A stretch of DNA of 64,000 nt from assembly GCF_018139145.2 (NCBI RefSeq), contig NC_059500.1, positions 37,181,437 to 37,245,436 on the forward strand, written 5' to 3'. This DNA comes from Gymnogyps californianus. Its lineage: Eukaryota; Chordata; Aves; Accipitriformes; Cathartidae. This document shows, piece by piece, positions 39,563-51,800 of this stretch. Within the stretch, counting starts at the first letter, position 1; the number at the start of each line of letters is the position of its first letter. The notes beneath the pieces are model-generated. The model saw only the letters and a program-made list of their open reading frames with translations, had not been told where the DNA came from and did no database searches. The translations under genes were made by a program, and so were the position numbers.

Positions 39563-42500
39563 ATCTTCCTCCATCTTCCCCCTCTCTCCTTAGCAGTCTT
39601 TTCCCCTTCTTAAATATGCTATCACAGATATGCTACCACCGTTGCTGATGGGCTTGGCCTTGGCCAGAGGCGGGTCTGACTTGGAGCCAGGGAAGCTTCT
39701 AGCACCTTCTCACAGGAGCCACCCCTGTAGTCCCTCCCCCACTACACAAGCCCAACACACAGTGCGTATGTTATGTTGTGTGCAAGATGGAAATCAGTTT
39801 GGATTTCATAGAAAATTAAATTAATCAAATAATTTTTCTCCACTGGATTTAATAGATTTTTCCTTCCACACAACTTCTACAAGTCAACAGAATTGGTTTT
39901 CTGTTGCATATAAAAGTGTAAAAGAATTACTGTCGATGAGTATACCAACTTTGTTCTTTTTAAGTACAGATATGAATAGGCAGATGACAAATGATTGACA
40001 ATGTTTTGAAAAGTACAGCTTGAGAAAGCTAATTAGGACAGGTCTAACTAAATGTAAATTAAGTGCCAGCAGCTCTCTCCTGAATCATGTTGTGTGAACT
40101 ACTTTTTACAGACTCAATTGCCAGATGAAGCTGGCTGTGCAGATCACTAGTTAAGATGGCAAACTGCTTCATTCTAGGCTAATTTGAGCTACTGAAAGAA
40201 GTCATATGGAAGAGAATGTAATTATACAGAATCCTTACATTTAAAGTACTTTTTAAGAACTTTGCAAAGGAATTGATTTGCTTGCCTCTGTACAGACTGA
40301 GTTGGCAATCACCACAGCAGAAGTCTCCCTGCAGCACTGAGTATTAATGTCTTTATTTATAAGAAAACCAGTGTTGTGCAAGACAGCTTATTAGAAAAAT
40401 ATGAGAGTCCTTTGCTTGTTTGGATAACTGTTAAAATGCTTCCTTCAAATCTGGAGTGTATCATTGCATGGCACTTCTGCATATACCTGGCTCTATTTTT
40501 GTATTTATGGTGTTGGGTGCAAGGACAAATCCTGAATGACTGTAGGGACAAATTATATTTGCAGTATGTCAGCAAAGGGGCTCTTGACTAATTTTAGGTT
40601 TCCTCTTTTTCCTTCAGCATTTTCTTATACATTTGAAAGATTGTGAAGGATCTGAGATAGGGACAATTTTCTAACCCATGAGTGAATCTAAGTATGTTAC
40701 GTCCTGTCTTTCTGGTATTTTGTAGGGAGTATGTTGGCTCAGAATGAAAATTTGCCAAGCATGTATATTTTTTGACCTTGGAACTCCAAGGGTGTCATAA
40801 TATTAAGATGGGTGGACTGATTACTAGGAAAATAATGGGACAGTGCAATAGACTTGCAAAGGCATATAATAAAGCAAATGATAGCATCTGCCAAGATGGG
40901 AAAACCACATGGAAAATACTGTTAAAAAATTTCCTGTGCTATTAAGAGATAAAAGATCTGTTCCCCAGTTCATCACAGAAAAAAGAGATATTCAGTGAAC
41001 AAAAGTCTATTTCCAGTGCTTTCATGTGAGAGAGAAAATAAGAAGAAACAATGCTCACTTCTTGTAATTGCAAGAAATTAATCACATCGGCTGTTTAGTC
41101 CCGATGGATTTCTTTCTGTTGCTTCAAAGAAAACATAATATAAAGGAATAGAACAATTTAGAAATCTGGTGGAATGTACAGGAAAATCTCTTCTGGTTCA
41201 GGGGCTTCATTGAAACATTTGGGTACAACCCAGAACAAAAAACAATGAGAGCAAAAAGTCTAAAGAACATTCTGACATGGCAATTCTTTTAGGAATGTGC
41301 ATGGAGCTTGTTGACACTAGTACTGTGTGTTGCAATGGAGCAAAAAACCCCATGATCCCCTCTCCTGCCAAGACTAGTTGACATCTGATGCATCAGTACA
41401 AAAATTTTTGAGTAGTTTCTTTGTTCTTTGCGGATTTCTTTGGGCAAGCAAGGATCTCAACAACATTCTTTTCCCACCTCATGAACCTGGCTGGGTATTA
41501 TAAGAGATTATAAGAGACAGAGATTCTCTTGCTGTCAGCAGACAGCAGCAACAGCTTGGTATGTCCCATATATTTGTCACTGTACAACTCTCCAAGCCAG
41601 ATGTGGTCTCTGTGGAAAAGACTAGAAGTCACTGATGAAGATGTGGAAGTCAAAAACTCAGCTGTGCAATGGGTGAGAAGGCTTAATAGAAGGAAAGAAA
41701 TATCTAAGACTAGGTTATTGCTGGCAGAAATTAAAGGCTGATATCTTACTTTTGCTGTACTACAGTATAAAGTTAAATTTTCTTGGAGAGCCTGAAAAAT
41801 GCAGATGCTGGTTAGCTAGAATATTTTACAGCCACATATCAGATTCATCAGACTGTCTCATCTGAATGCTCACCCTCTTTTCCCAAATTCTGACCTGTTA
41901 GAAAATTTTATTTAGAAAATTTTCAAATTAAAAATTTGCACTTTTACTATTAAAAATAAGTTATCCTTGAGAAATTTACCTAATTTTTATTTGAAAATTA
42001 GAAATACCCTCTTAGCCCCTTGGATGAAATGAAACATTTTGATTTGACCTGAACATGTTTCATTCAGTTTTAAGATAATGATTTCATCTGCCATCAAAAC
42101 ATACATAATTTGCAATTGCATATCAAGATATATTTTAATTTTAAAGAAAAACATTGTATTTTTTTTCAGATGCGCCTTTTTTAAAACAGTAGGTAATCTC
42201 ACAGTTTGCCTTTAATAAGCCCATTCTGTTCCTTTCAGTTAAAATAAATACCAAATGCATTTGTACTGGAGAAACATGAAAAGAGCAGTGTAGATGGTCA
42301 AATCTGGACATCACTGGGTATATTGATCAATTACTGTGTGCTCCTACATTACCATTGTGTAAGCAGAAACCTTTAAGTGCGTGGGATAGTACTTGAACTG
42401 AGATTTATGATATGACTTGCTAAGCACACAGGTAAATAAACAAAATTTAATAAGCAGTATTTTAAAGATTGATTTCTCTATGTCTCTTGAGATGGTCTTT

Positions 42501-42768
42501 TTGTTTCTAGGAATGCTGATCCTCTCCAAGGTGACTGCTTTAAACAAGGGATTTCCCGTGTTAAGAGTACTGCATTTCAGAATGGTGCTGTTGTACTTTT
42601 GCAGTGACACAATGCATCCGACTCCATTTTCATGCTCACATCTCATTGGGCTTGCCTTTGCCAGTTGAAACATAAGAATTAGGGGATAACTTAGATTTCA
42701 TGTGCAAAGATTTTTAAAAGATCTCATGTAAGTTTAGTTAAAGTTCTCATTGTATGGGAATTGATACA

Positions 42769-42834
42769 TAGAATTTTATATATTTTATATCTTTTTTGGG
42801 TTTTTTTATAGATTTTATCTATTTTATATAGAAT
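42769..42834. repeat. imperfect ~40-bp tandem duplication, AT-rich
   Basis: ATAGAATTTTATATATTTTA near 42769 is followed about 40 bases later by ATAGATTTTATCTATTTTAT, with a T-rich spacer. It is a simple low-complexity duplication. Confidence 0.6.
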
Positions 42835-43588
42835 TGCCTTTCTAAACCTATTTAATTAAATTAATTTCCCCACATATACTTTATGAAGATTTTTTTTATA
42901 TATTCCATCTACACTTCTATGTGTTAAAGAGAGTGTCATGTGTAAACTTTTTATGTGAGAGTGTGAAACTAACTCTTTCTAGTCCCTTTAACAGAATAAG
43001 TCCAGTGAATTGAAAACTCTCTGGGGGCTGTATAGAAATCTGAAATGCTAAAGACAATAGGGGCTTATTGTCTGGGATTATTTGGAAAATTATTTGGAAA
43101 TCTTATTCAGCTTTTGAAAATGCAATTTTGAGCTGCTGTAAAGGTCTTGAACCATTTGTTCTAGAACCTGGGCATTTGTCATCGTCCTAAGGTAACTAAA
43201 GCAGTCTTGCAAAGGCTTATTAATCAGCTTTTCTTTATAACCTAGTGCTGAATGCTGACCCTGAGCTGTCAGTAGGAGTTAGGACATATTACAGTATGAG
43301 ATGTCCTTCTTTTAAAACCACTTATTCTTGTTTCTGCCTGGATAAAGACACATTAAAATGGAGTAAAATACGGATTCTGTGACAGAAAGGCTGGAAAAGA
43401 ATTAGACACTGATATATATTTGCATATTTTAAAAATACAGTGGATTTTTACTTGATTATGCTGGAAACAAAGACTCTAATAACACGGCCCCACAAACACT
43501 ACACAGCACCCAAGTGTGTGCAAGCAGTCAGAGAGTGACACAGTATTTAGTATCCAAAACAGGACACTGCACTGGTAAGGAAGAAGCC

Positions 43589-43608
43589 AAAAAAAAAAAA
43601 AAAAAAAA
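43589..43608. repeat. poly-A tract (20 A)
   Basis: Twenty consecutive A residues, followed after GG by eight more A. No cDNA-like sequence is seen upstream. Confidence 0.9.
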
Positions 43609-46600
43609 GGAAAAAAAACCCCAACCAACCACATGCACAGACTCTCTCCCTAAAAGTGCAGAAAGTGAATTGGGTGAAAAGTTATAGCATTCCTTAGCTT
43701 AACCCTTGAGCTCGTTTGCAGTTTATGGGGGACCTGTCTTAGCCATTGAAGTCAAAGCCAAGGCTGCAATCTAACTGCTGACCATTTCCTCTTCTCTTTT
43801 ATGTTCCTGATTACAGGGACTCCAAAATAATGGAGTAAGGCAATCCCAATCTACTAAGCAGCCAATTCTTCCCTTGCTGTTTTCTTTTAAAGGATCTGGA
43901 TTATTAGCTGTTGATTTTTCTCCCTCTTGTCTTAAAATACACCTTTGAGCCATGCCAGTTATGCAAGTGATAGAGCTGTTTAAATGCAATGGATTTTGCA
44001 GTTACACGAGGGACATGGTGCCAAATGTTAAGACTATGCTTGCAATGTTTCTTAAAAGAATTAATATGAATTCTAATGAACAGACTGCAGTGATGTATGC
44101 TATAGTCTTGCACCTGCTTCAGATATAATTATCTTGATATTTTACATAATATGTTTATAAGATAACATTATGTTTGAAAGATAATGTTTTATTCAGTCTG
44201 TTTTTGTTGCTGACATTGTTAGTCTAAAAGAAGTAATCTCGGCCTAAAAAAGGGTAAAGTGCATTTGAAAATTTATTTAGCATTTTAGGAAATGTTGATA
44301 ATAGTTTCACATCTTTCTTAGTAGGATGGTTTAGCTTTTCAGATTAATCTTTCTGCTTTGGTAAGTAGAGATATGGTGCCATGTTGCAGAGTTTTTCTCC
44401 CACCAGTTTCCTGTGTGCAGTTACTGTAACTTCATCTGTACTACAATATTCAAATTGTGTGTACTAATTATGGGAAATATTGTCTCCTTGTCTGGGTCAG
44501 ACCTGTCTTGTGAGAGATCAAAATCAATAATCTTGTTTAGTTAGAATACTGATAACTGTATGCAAAAATATGTAGTAAATTATGTTATGAACCTATACAG
44601 CACTTTACAAAGCCTACAGCCGTAAAAGCTTACAGTCTAACACACAGGCAAACAGAGCAAAGAGCAATGTAATAGATTCATGAAGTTAGAGAGAGAAGAA
44701 TTTGTGAAGGAGTGGGTTTGGAGTAGATGGAGAATAGATATTACTCATAAAATGTTGCAGGGTATACTAAGAAGGTATATTGTACTTTGTGATCATAACA
44801 GATCTGATTGCACCACAGAATGTGACAATCATTAAGAAATATTGAAAAATGAAGATTTTAAGAGGTGTTTATTATTGTATGTACATTATTTATGTACTGA
44901 TCAGAGGTGAGCAAACAAAAAAAATATACAGGAGGTTAGATGCAGAATTTTCCACTTTGTATATGCCTTCACAAAAGAAATCTTGACTTACTTACCCTTT
45001 AACTAGCCTAGATCTTGTTATTTTTTCCCTTAAAGCTATGCCAGGCTGCCTGCCCTAACACTATATGATTGTTATCTAGTGAATTTATCCCATTGCCTGA
45101 GTCATTTATTTATTGTTTTTAAATCCTCCTTGTTGAAGCCTTTCTTCAAAAACCATAGATTAAGGTACTGACATTAAAAGCAGTGAGGTACAAACTCAGT
45201 TTATAACTCCATGTTCCACGCTGGGTTAACCTTGATCCTAGACAGAAAGCATGAAGAGATCTAGAAACCAGGATTTTCATCTGTATAAATGAAGATTTTT
45301 AATCTGGGGTAGACTATGTTGGAGAAAAGAGAAAGGGGTTATCAGCAAGATTATTGGAAAGAGAATTACCTGAATAGCCTGAAAACCACTTAAATTTAAT
45401 AAAGGAGGGAATGGAAGATGAATGTAATATTTGTAGAAGCCAATGAAACAGAGGGAGTTTTGGGCCATCCATGCAAAGGATACAAGAGGAAAGGGGACAA
45501 ACATAAACACAAAGCACTGCCTTCTATAACTAAGACTGAGCTGGAGTTCCGCCTAATTTAGTGCTCAAAGGTTTCTTGTAAGCTGCTCAAATTCATACTG
45601 AATTACACCTTGGTTTTGGTCTCCATTTGAGTGTAAAGTCTTATTTGCAACTTTGAATAGAAAGTATTGAGCAGTTTGTTTTACATTAGTTTTAGAACTA
45701 TATATAGTCCTAATATTCTGTTACTTCTGAAAATTTCAGCAGAGACTAAACTTGTTTAATCCCTTTTCAAACTGGTGTTAAGGCTTTGAAGGTGTGACCT
45801 CCGATTTGTTTCTGTACATGCAAAAGGTTTGCCTGATACATGTTTTCATCTCCTTTTTACGGTGTGGAATTCTGCGAGACTCTGTGAGCAGTACATGTAT
45901 GGGTGGTAATGCAGGGCATATAGCTTAATGTAAAATGATCAGGACATCTACATTTTGGCAAGTCTGTCAAGAACTGTAAGAAGTTTAAGAGGCAACAATG
46001 CCTGGTGTGACATTCCTAGTGGAGAAATGCCTGATAATGCCTAGACGTGTTGCCTCTGCCCACTATCTTCATCCCGATGAACGAATTCTTGTCCCAGCAC
46101 TTTACTCCACCTCTTCCAGATGCTGAACTTGGCAATACTTTACTTTGCTTTATTCACTTTTTATATCACTTTGTTGGGTGCCTTACAATAAGGAATTACA
46201 AGTCAAGTGTCATTATTAATGCTTTCCAAGTCAGAAAAAAAGTGTGTTAAGTCACTTGTATCCATCATCTGACCTTAGACATCAAATTAAAGTAAGACTT
46301 CCCTTGACTGGTAAGTAAGCTTTGGGTGGTTCTGGAGTCATGATGTTTGTGTGACACTTCCCTTCATTCTAGTAACACTACCATATTATTATAGTAATAA
46401 TACTTATTTTTTTACTTAGCAGTGAAGCTGATAAACATTGAAAAGGCAAAGGCAGATATTTGTTTCCTTGGCAAATTCATACCACATCCTGTCATAGCTA
46501 ATCATTCTTCCACAGTATGTTACCCGAATCAGGTAACTGCTATATCATTGAAATTTGAGAAGATCTTGAACAGTGTATGTCCATGTCATGGGTAACAATA

Positions 46601-48228
46601 AAATCTCTTGCAAGAAAGGAAAATTGTTTTCCTGTAAAATTGTTGCACTTCTAATTCAAAAGGTAACTGCCTTTTAAAAATAGCTAATATGAAACAGGGC
46701 AAGGAGAATCTGACAGGCCACTGGAAAGAAAGGTTAAGAAAATATCTGAGAGGTAGGGTAGGGAGGTGTTCATATGTAGGAGGTACATAGTGGTGGAGTT
46801 ATTTTGAGTCAACTGTAATTTTAGTTTGTGGATTAGTCGCTTTGCCAGAATCTTAAATAATTGCTTAGTTCACAGTTGTCCACGTGATTTTAAGCTGCAG
46901 GCCCAGGTTCTGCTAGGATTTTTAAAAATCAAATGATAAAATATGGCATTTACTGATGGGATAACTTTTAAAAAACTTATTTTTCCATTGGCATCTGTGT
47001 ATTTAGAAAGTCATCTCATTCTGCACAAGGAATCAGGTCTTCTTTGGTTTTTCAGTCATAGACAATCTGCGTGTCTGCAATCTCATTGTAAAATACCAGA
47101 CATTTAAATTTTCAAGGAGTATGGATTTGTCTACAAAGGCACTATGTATAAGAAAAGTATGTTCTTTTCAATCTCAAAGCATCTCTAGGATAACTCCCCT
47201 CCCCCCCGCCCTTTCCTAAAAGATTACCCTGAATGTAGTTGTCACGGTGCATCTTTTCAAGGGAATTAGCATAATTTTTTTGTACCTGTGAGCCTCTCTG
47301 TGCAGAGCTGCCTGTGATCTTTTACCCTGCATGTAGGCTTTGAAAACTGTTGATGGAAGATATGTTAAACGCTTTTGGAGACAGTAAAACAATACTCCTG
47401 TGTTCACAAAACATTAATGCATTCTAAAAGGCTTGTTTCAATTCTCATCTGTTCATTACATATAGTGACATAAATCTGCAGCTCCTTAGATTTCTCACAT
47501 TCAAGAAGCACTTGCAAAGTGTCTTCTCTGTTCCATTGTTGTCAGTAATGGTTCATACCATTATTTTGTTTTGCATATAACCACATTCTAAGACAAGGTA
47601 CATTTAAAAGGTATTGGTATATTGGGAGAGAATGCAGTGCTTATAATCACTATACATTTAAGGAAAAGTCTGCAGATTCCATATTTTACCAAAAACGTTT
47701 CTAGTATGGCATAGCAAAGTCATAAATATGCATTAAACACCAAATGCAGGCTGGATGTAAATTATGCCTGTTCAGCAGAAAATTAGGATTTGGCCAATTT
47801 GTCCTTTGTACAGCTCCACTAACTAGGTGATTCTGGTCTTCTCTTTTCTTGTTTCTAATTAAAATGTTTTGGTGTCAAAAGGGCACTATTAAAAGACAAC
47901 TACAGTCTCATTAATTATGGATGCTGTGTTAGGACTCGTGTTATGCGCCTGTTACAGCTTAAAGAAAAGTGCAGCATAAACAGTCCCATTTGTTTGGTTC
48001 GATTCTTGTACAAATAAGAAAATTTATTCCCCAGACTCCTACATTACTACATGCAATGTTGCCAGAGTCATTTAGAGACCCTCAGGATATTCAGGAAAAA
48101 TGAGGGAAGAGGTTAAAGATAGTGGACTTTAAAATTCAGCCTGTTTCCTGTGAGCACCGGAGAACCTCACAAACTGGCTCAATAAAGTAGAGAAAGTCAA
48201 TTCTAAATTCTAAAATATTCTTGCACCC

Positions 48229-48249
48229 TTTTTTTTTTTTTTTTTTTTT
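48229..48249. repeat. poly-T tract (21 T)
   Basis: Twenty-one consecutive T residues. No retrogene is recognisable on the strand where this would be a poly-A tail. Confidence 0.9.
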
Positions 48250-48714
48250 GCACTTCTTGTGGAAAAATATTCTGGAAAACATCAGCCTTACTGTGATGTT
48301 CAGAATGGTTAGTGGCACTCTCTCTGGATCCCAGTGTCTGTGTGTACGTGTGAAACGTACAGCTGTACATTTGAATTCCTAGCAGGAAGTTGCATTCTTT
48401 CATGGAAATGTCATCAGATGTTCAAGATCTGGGAGGTAGTTATGCTTGGCAGTAGGTTTTTTTGCTTTCTTTTGTTAATGTGTTACAGTCCTAGAGGAAT
48501 CACTATGGTGACAGTTGGTGCAAGTTACATTATTGGAGCAAACCTTCAGCTGGAAATGCGTTCAGAGATGTTTTTTAACGATTGAGTAGGAGCTGGATGA
48601 ACAAAGAAAATTTCTTGAAAGGGGACGCTATGTTACAAAACAAAATCAGTAAAAAGTGCTGTTTGAATGAGAGAGGGGTAATTTCAAAGGAATTCTTCTG
48701 TACCTTTGAACATC

Positions 48715-48855
48715 AGCCCCCGAAGTCTTTGTAACTTACGCGCTGACTTACAATGAGGGCAATGCAAGACTTCACTCTGTCAGAGAAAGATAATCATTCC
48801 TCAGGCCTCATTATGCCTGGGGGAGAATCATAATAATTAGCATTTGCATGTACGT
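48715..48855. promoter_or_regulatory. possible conserved regulatory element (speculative)
   Basis: Within about 140 bases there are GATAATC, an imperfect hairpin with CAGGC/GCCTG arms around CTCATTAT, ATAATTAG (homeodomain-type core) and ATTTGCAT (exact octamer, POU-type) ending near 48849. The motifs are seen directly. That they form an enhancer is inference, because such motifs also arise by chance in AT-rich DNA. Confidence 0.2.
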
Positions 48856-51800
48856 TCAAAGTGCAGGCTAACCTTGCAACACTCCTAGGATATACCACTT
48901 CTGTGTCAATATCGTTGGCCTATTTGCTTGATGACAAAACTAAGGTACATTCATGTTGCAGTGACTGCAGGTCCCCCCAGACAACTTTGAACTAGTTTGG
49001 GTACTGCTAAATGCAGTGTTTCCCTGTAGCTCCAGGCAGCCTTATAGCCAGGATTTTTACCCATGGTTTTGGGCAGATTTTTGCATTCTGTGCTGAACAC
49101 TGTGCTGTGATATCCACAGCTAGGCAAGGTACATCTACATGAACTGGAGACATTACACTGGAGACATGCCCTAACACACAATGCAGAAGATCCTTGGCCA
49201 AGTGAAACCTAAAGCTGCAGGCTGCATCAGATCTTGGATACACGAGCAGAATATATCATCTTCCAAATTCAGAAAAGAATTCATAAGCAAACACTGGTAC
49301 ACACTCTTTGAACTGAGATAACTGTCCTCATTTGAGAATTTATCCCTTTCTAATTTAGAATAATTTTATCCTGGAAGCAACAATCAGTTCACCTGGTCTT
49401 GAGCTCCCAACGTAGTACTTGTTTCTTCAGTATCTGTGCCCTCCAGGATAGCCTGCTTTATCTTCTGTTCCTAGTAATTTATCTTAGTCAGTGCGGAGAC
49501 TGTTAGAGTTAGTAAGGAAACTGAAGACCTGTAGCCTTGCCGTCTTCTTATCTGCTGTTCAACTTCTTTACCTCTCAGAAGGTAAAGAACCTCTTCCTAT
49601 GGTCCTTTGGTCAGAGGCTGATAGGGTGTTTTTCTGTTTAGCAAGAGATACGCTGTGAGAAGGTACCTTGTGCCTTCCTTTTTCTTCAGCCCTACCGTAT
49701 ATACATTTTTAAACTGCAAGCATAATCCAAACAGAAATAGTTTAAACTCTCTTCTTGGCTGTGCATATCAGTACAGTCCCAAAAAACTTAAATACAGAAG
49801 TAAACTGACTTGCTGTTTTCATTTCCAAAAAGAGCTTGCTAGCTCATTTGATCCCACATGCATATCCCTCCCCAGTTTTGAAAGTATTTTTTGTTTAAAA
49901 GCCATTATAACTAACTGATTTTCCACTGAGACCAAGTCACAAACACAGTTACATTCCAAACGATCTTCATTGTTCAGGCACTTTCTGGAAACAGCTAAAA
50001 AGTTTACATTCTCAAAGGATATAGGGAATAAAGGGGAACCGTACATTATACAGATTTGGCATCACAGTGCTGAAAATGTTTTTTAAATGTTACTTGGACA
50101 AGCATACCAGAAAGAATATGTTGCCAGACTGTTGCTGAAATTTTTATGACGTGTAAGTACCAAAAATTGTTTAACCCATTACAAGAGCAAAATGTTCAGA
50201 TTGCTCCATGGAAAACTTGCTGCAATTTCTTCCGTAACATGCTGAAACTCAGTATTTCCTATCTTTTAGATTGCACACTCCATCTTATCTTTGGCCCGTT
50301 GATGGATAGTATGAAACATCTTGAGTAGCGAAGATTATCAGCTGTAACAGATTGTCATTTAGCTCTACAACTTTTCAGTGAAATTCTCAGTGTGTTATCC
50401 AAGATGGTGATAACTGTGCTTCTAGTCCAAACGACAGATGTGCAAAAGTTTGATTCCCTGGAAATGTAAAGCTGACTTAGTATTTGGGATAGCTTTAACT
50501 CTCTGCATAGTTACATGTCCTGACCTTGAAAATCATACTCACTTGATTATTTCAGTTTATGTAAGCATGCTGAGAAACTAGGCAAGCAGGACAGGGTAGT
50601 AGGAAGTATGGCCTGATGGAAAGGCAGGGAAGAAAATTTAGTATCGGGGTTGTGAAAAGCAAAAGATTTAAATAGTGTAAGGCAGAGAAGAAGAACTTTC
50701 TCTACCAGAAGACTCATTAACCCACACACTCTAGAGTGTGCAGTGAAGAGAAATAGGAAATTGTGGGTTTCACTATCTGGTCAGACAAATGCAACAGAAC
50801 GTGATTGTGGCTTGGAGGAAGCGAAAAAGGAATAAGTGAGGTCGATGCTGCATAATGGCAATAGTAATAACTTTAAATGTCAATGAACTGTGACAAAAGA
50901 TTTATTGTTAATAAATTAGAAATGCATGAAGCCTGTGTTGCCCCCTTCGACATAATACAGCAAATGTTCCTGATACCCTGGTGTAATCACCAATGATTTT
51001 TAGGTTAGTACAGTGAAAATTATTGTTGAAGAAGAGCAGGATTTGAAATTAGGATCTAAATAATACAGTGTCTTGATAACTAGCTATGAAACCAAATAAG
51101 AGGGCTTATTCCTAACTCCAACATGAGTGTGGTATGTTCTTAGAGCTGGTCTAAAGCTGGCATGTGCTGATATGACGTTATATGTTCTTAGATGTATTTT
51201 TACATCAACATATGGACAGTTGACTAGTAATACTGTCATAGGAGAATATGACATGCAGAACGAGCCAGAGTTTTGCCCTACATATTACGTGCATGTATTA
51301 CAAAACAACATGAATATGTTACACATTATTTTTAATGTAAACACTATCTTAGTACTCAATATTTATAAAATTTAATTTTAATTTAATTTAAGTACTTTCC
51401 ATACTTATTAACTTAATTTAGTTTTCACTGAATGTTTCTGAGTGGAGTATGGATACTAATCCATTTATTAACATGTATGCAGATCATTCTGTTCCTGAGA
51501 TACAAGAGTTAGCGCTGGGTAAGCGGTGGACCAGCAAGCATTTGGATATTAACAAGAGGATCCAAAGGATCTATACAAGTTCATTTTTCTACCTAGATGA
51601 CTAGGATATGCCTGTCAAGCTAGTTAACCCTTATCTAGGAATAATTTTCCCACAAACACAACGCATCTGTTGTTTGATATAGCTGAGAAGTTTTTCTGCT
51701 ATTGGACAACTCTTCAGAGCCACCTTCCATTTGGGCTCAATCCCCAGATCAGACCTGGGATACGGCATATTTCCTCTCTTCTTTTTCTGGCAGCAAGTAG

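Larger units (their letters stand above)
38596..39759 (+). mobile_element. solo LTR (LTR-B), avian endogenous retrovirus, 1-kb subfamily, TTC-expanded
   Basis: This is a 1,164-bp LTR with TG...CA ends, flanked by CAGTG at 38591-38595 and 39760-39764 (perfect 5-bp target duplication). It starts TGTCGTGGTTTAAGCCCAGC and ends AAGCCCAACACA. Over the first 250 bases it differs from LTR-A at roughly 15 positions by eye, so the two belong to one subfamily. AATAAA lies at 38773-38778. A GC-rich middle (about 39090-39290) contains imperfect direct repeats of CTGCTCCAGCGTGGG and CACGGGCTGCAGGG. The 148-bp length excess over LTR-A is almost fully explained by the TTC tract at 39429-39562. No viral internal region adjoins it. 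Confidence 0.93.

Noticed and set aside
39251..39574. Minus-strand 107-codon poly-Arg frame
   Set aside because: It is the translation of the GAA/AGA repeat on the opposite strand, not a gene.
38937..39593. 218-codon plus-strand open frame in LTR-B, with a related 193-codon frame in LTR-A (5472-6053, minus), suggesting an LTR-encoded protein
   Set aside because: The two copies share the peptide only in part: the frame of LTR-A matches a different frame of LTR-B before the MIFSNS segment, so an indel breaks a common reading frame. The C-terminal part of LTR-B is poly-Leu from the CTT repeat. A GC-rich sequence poor in stops explains it.
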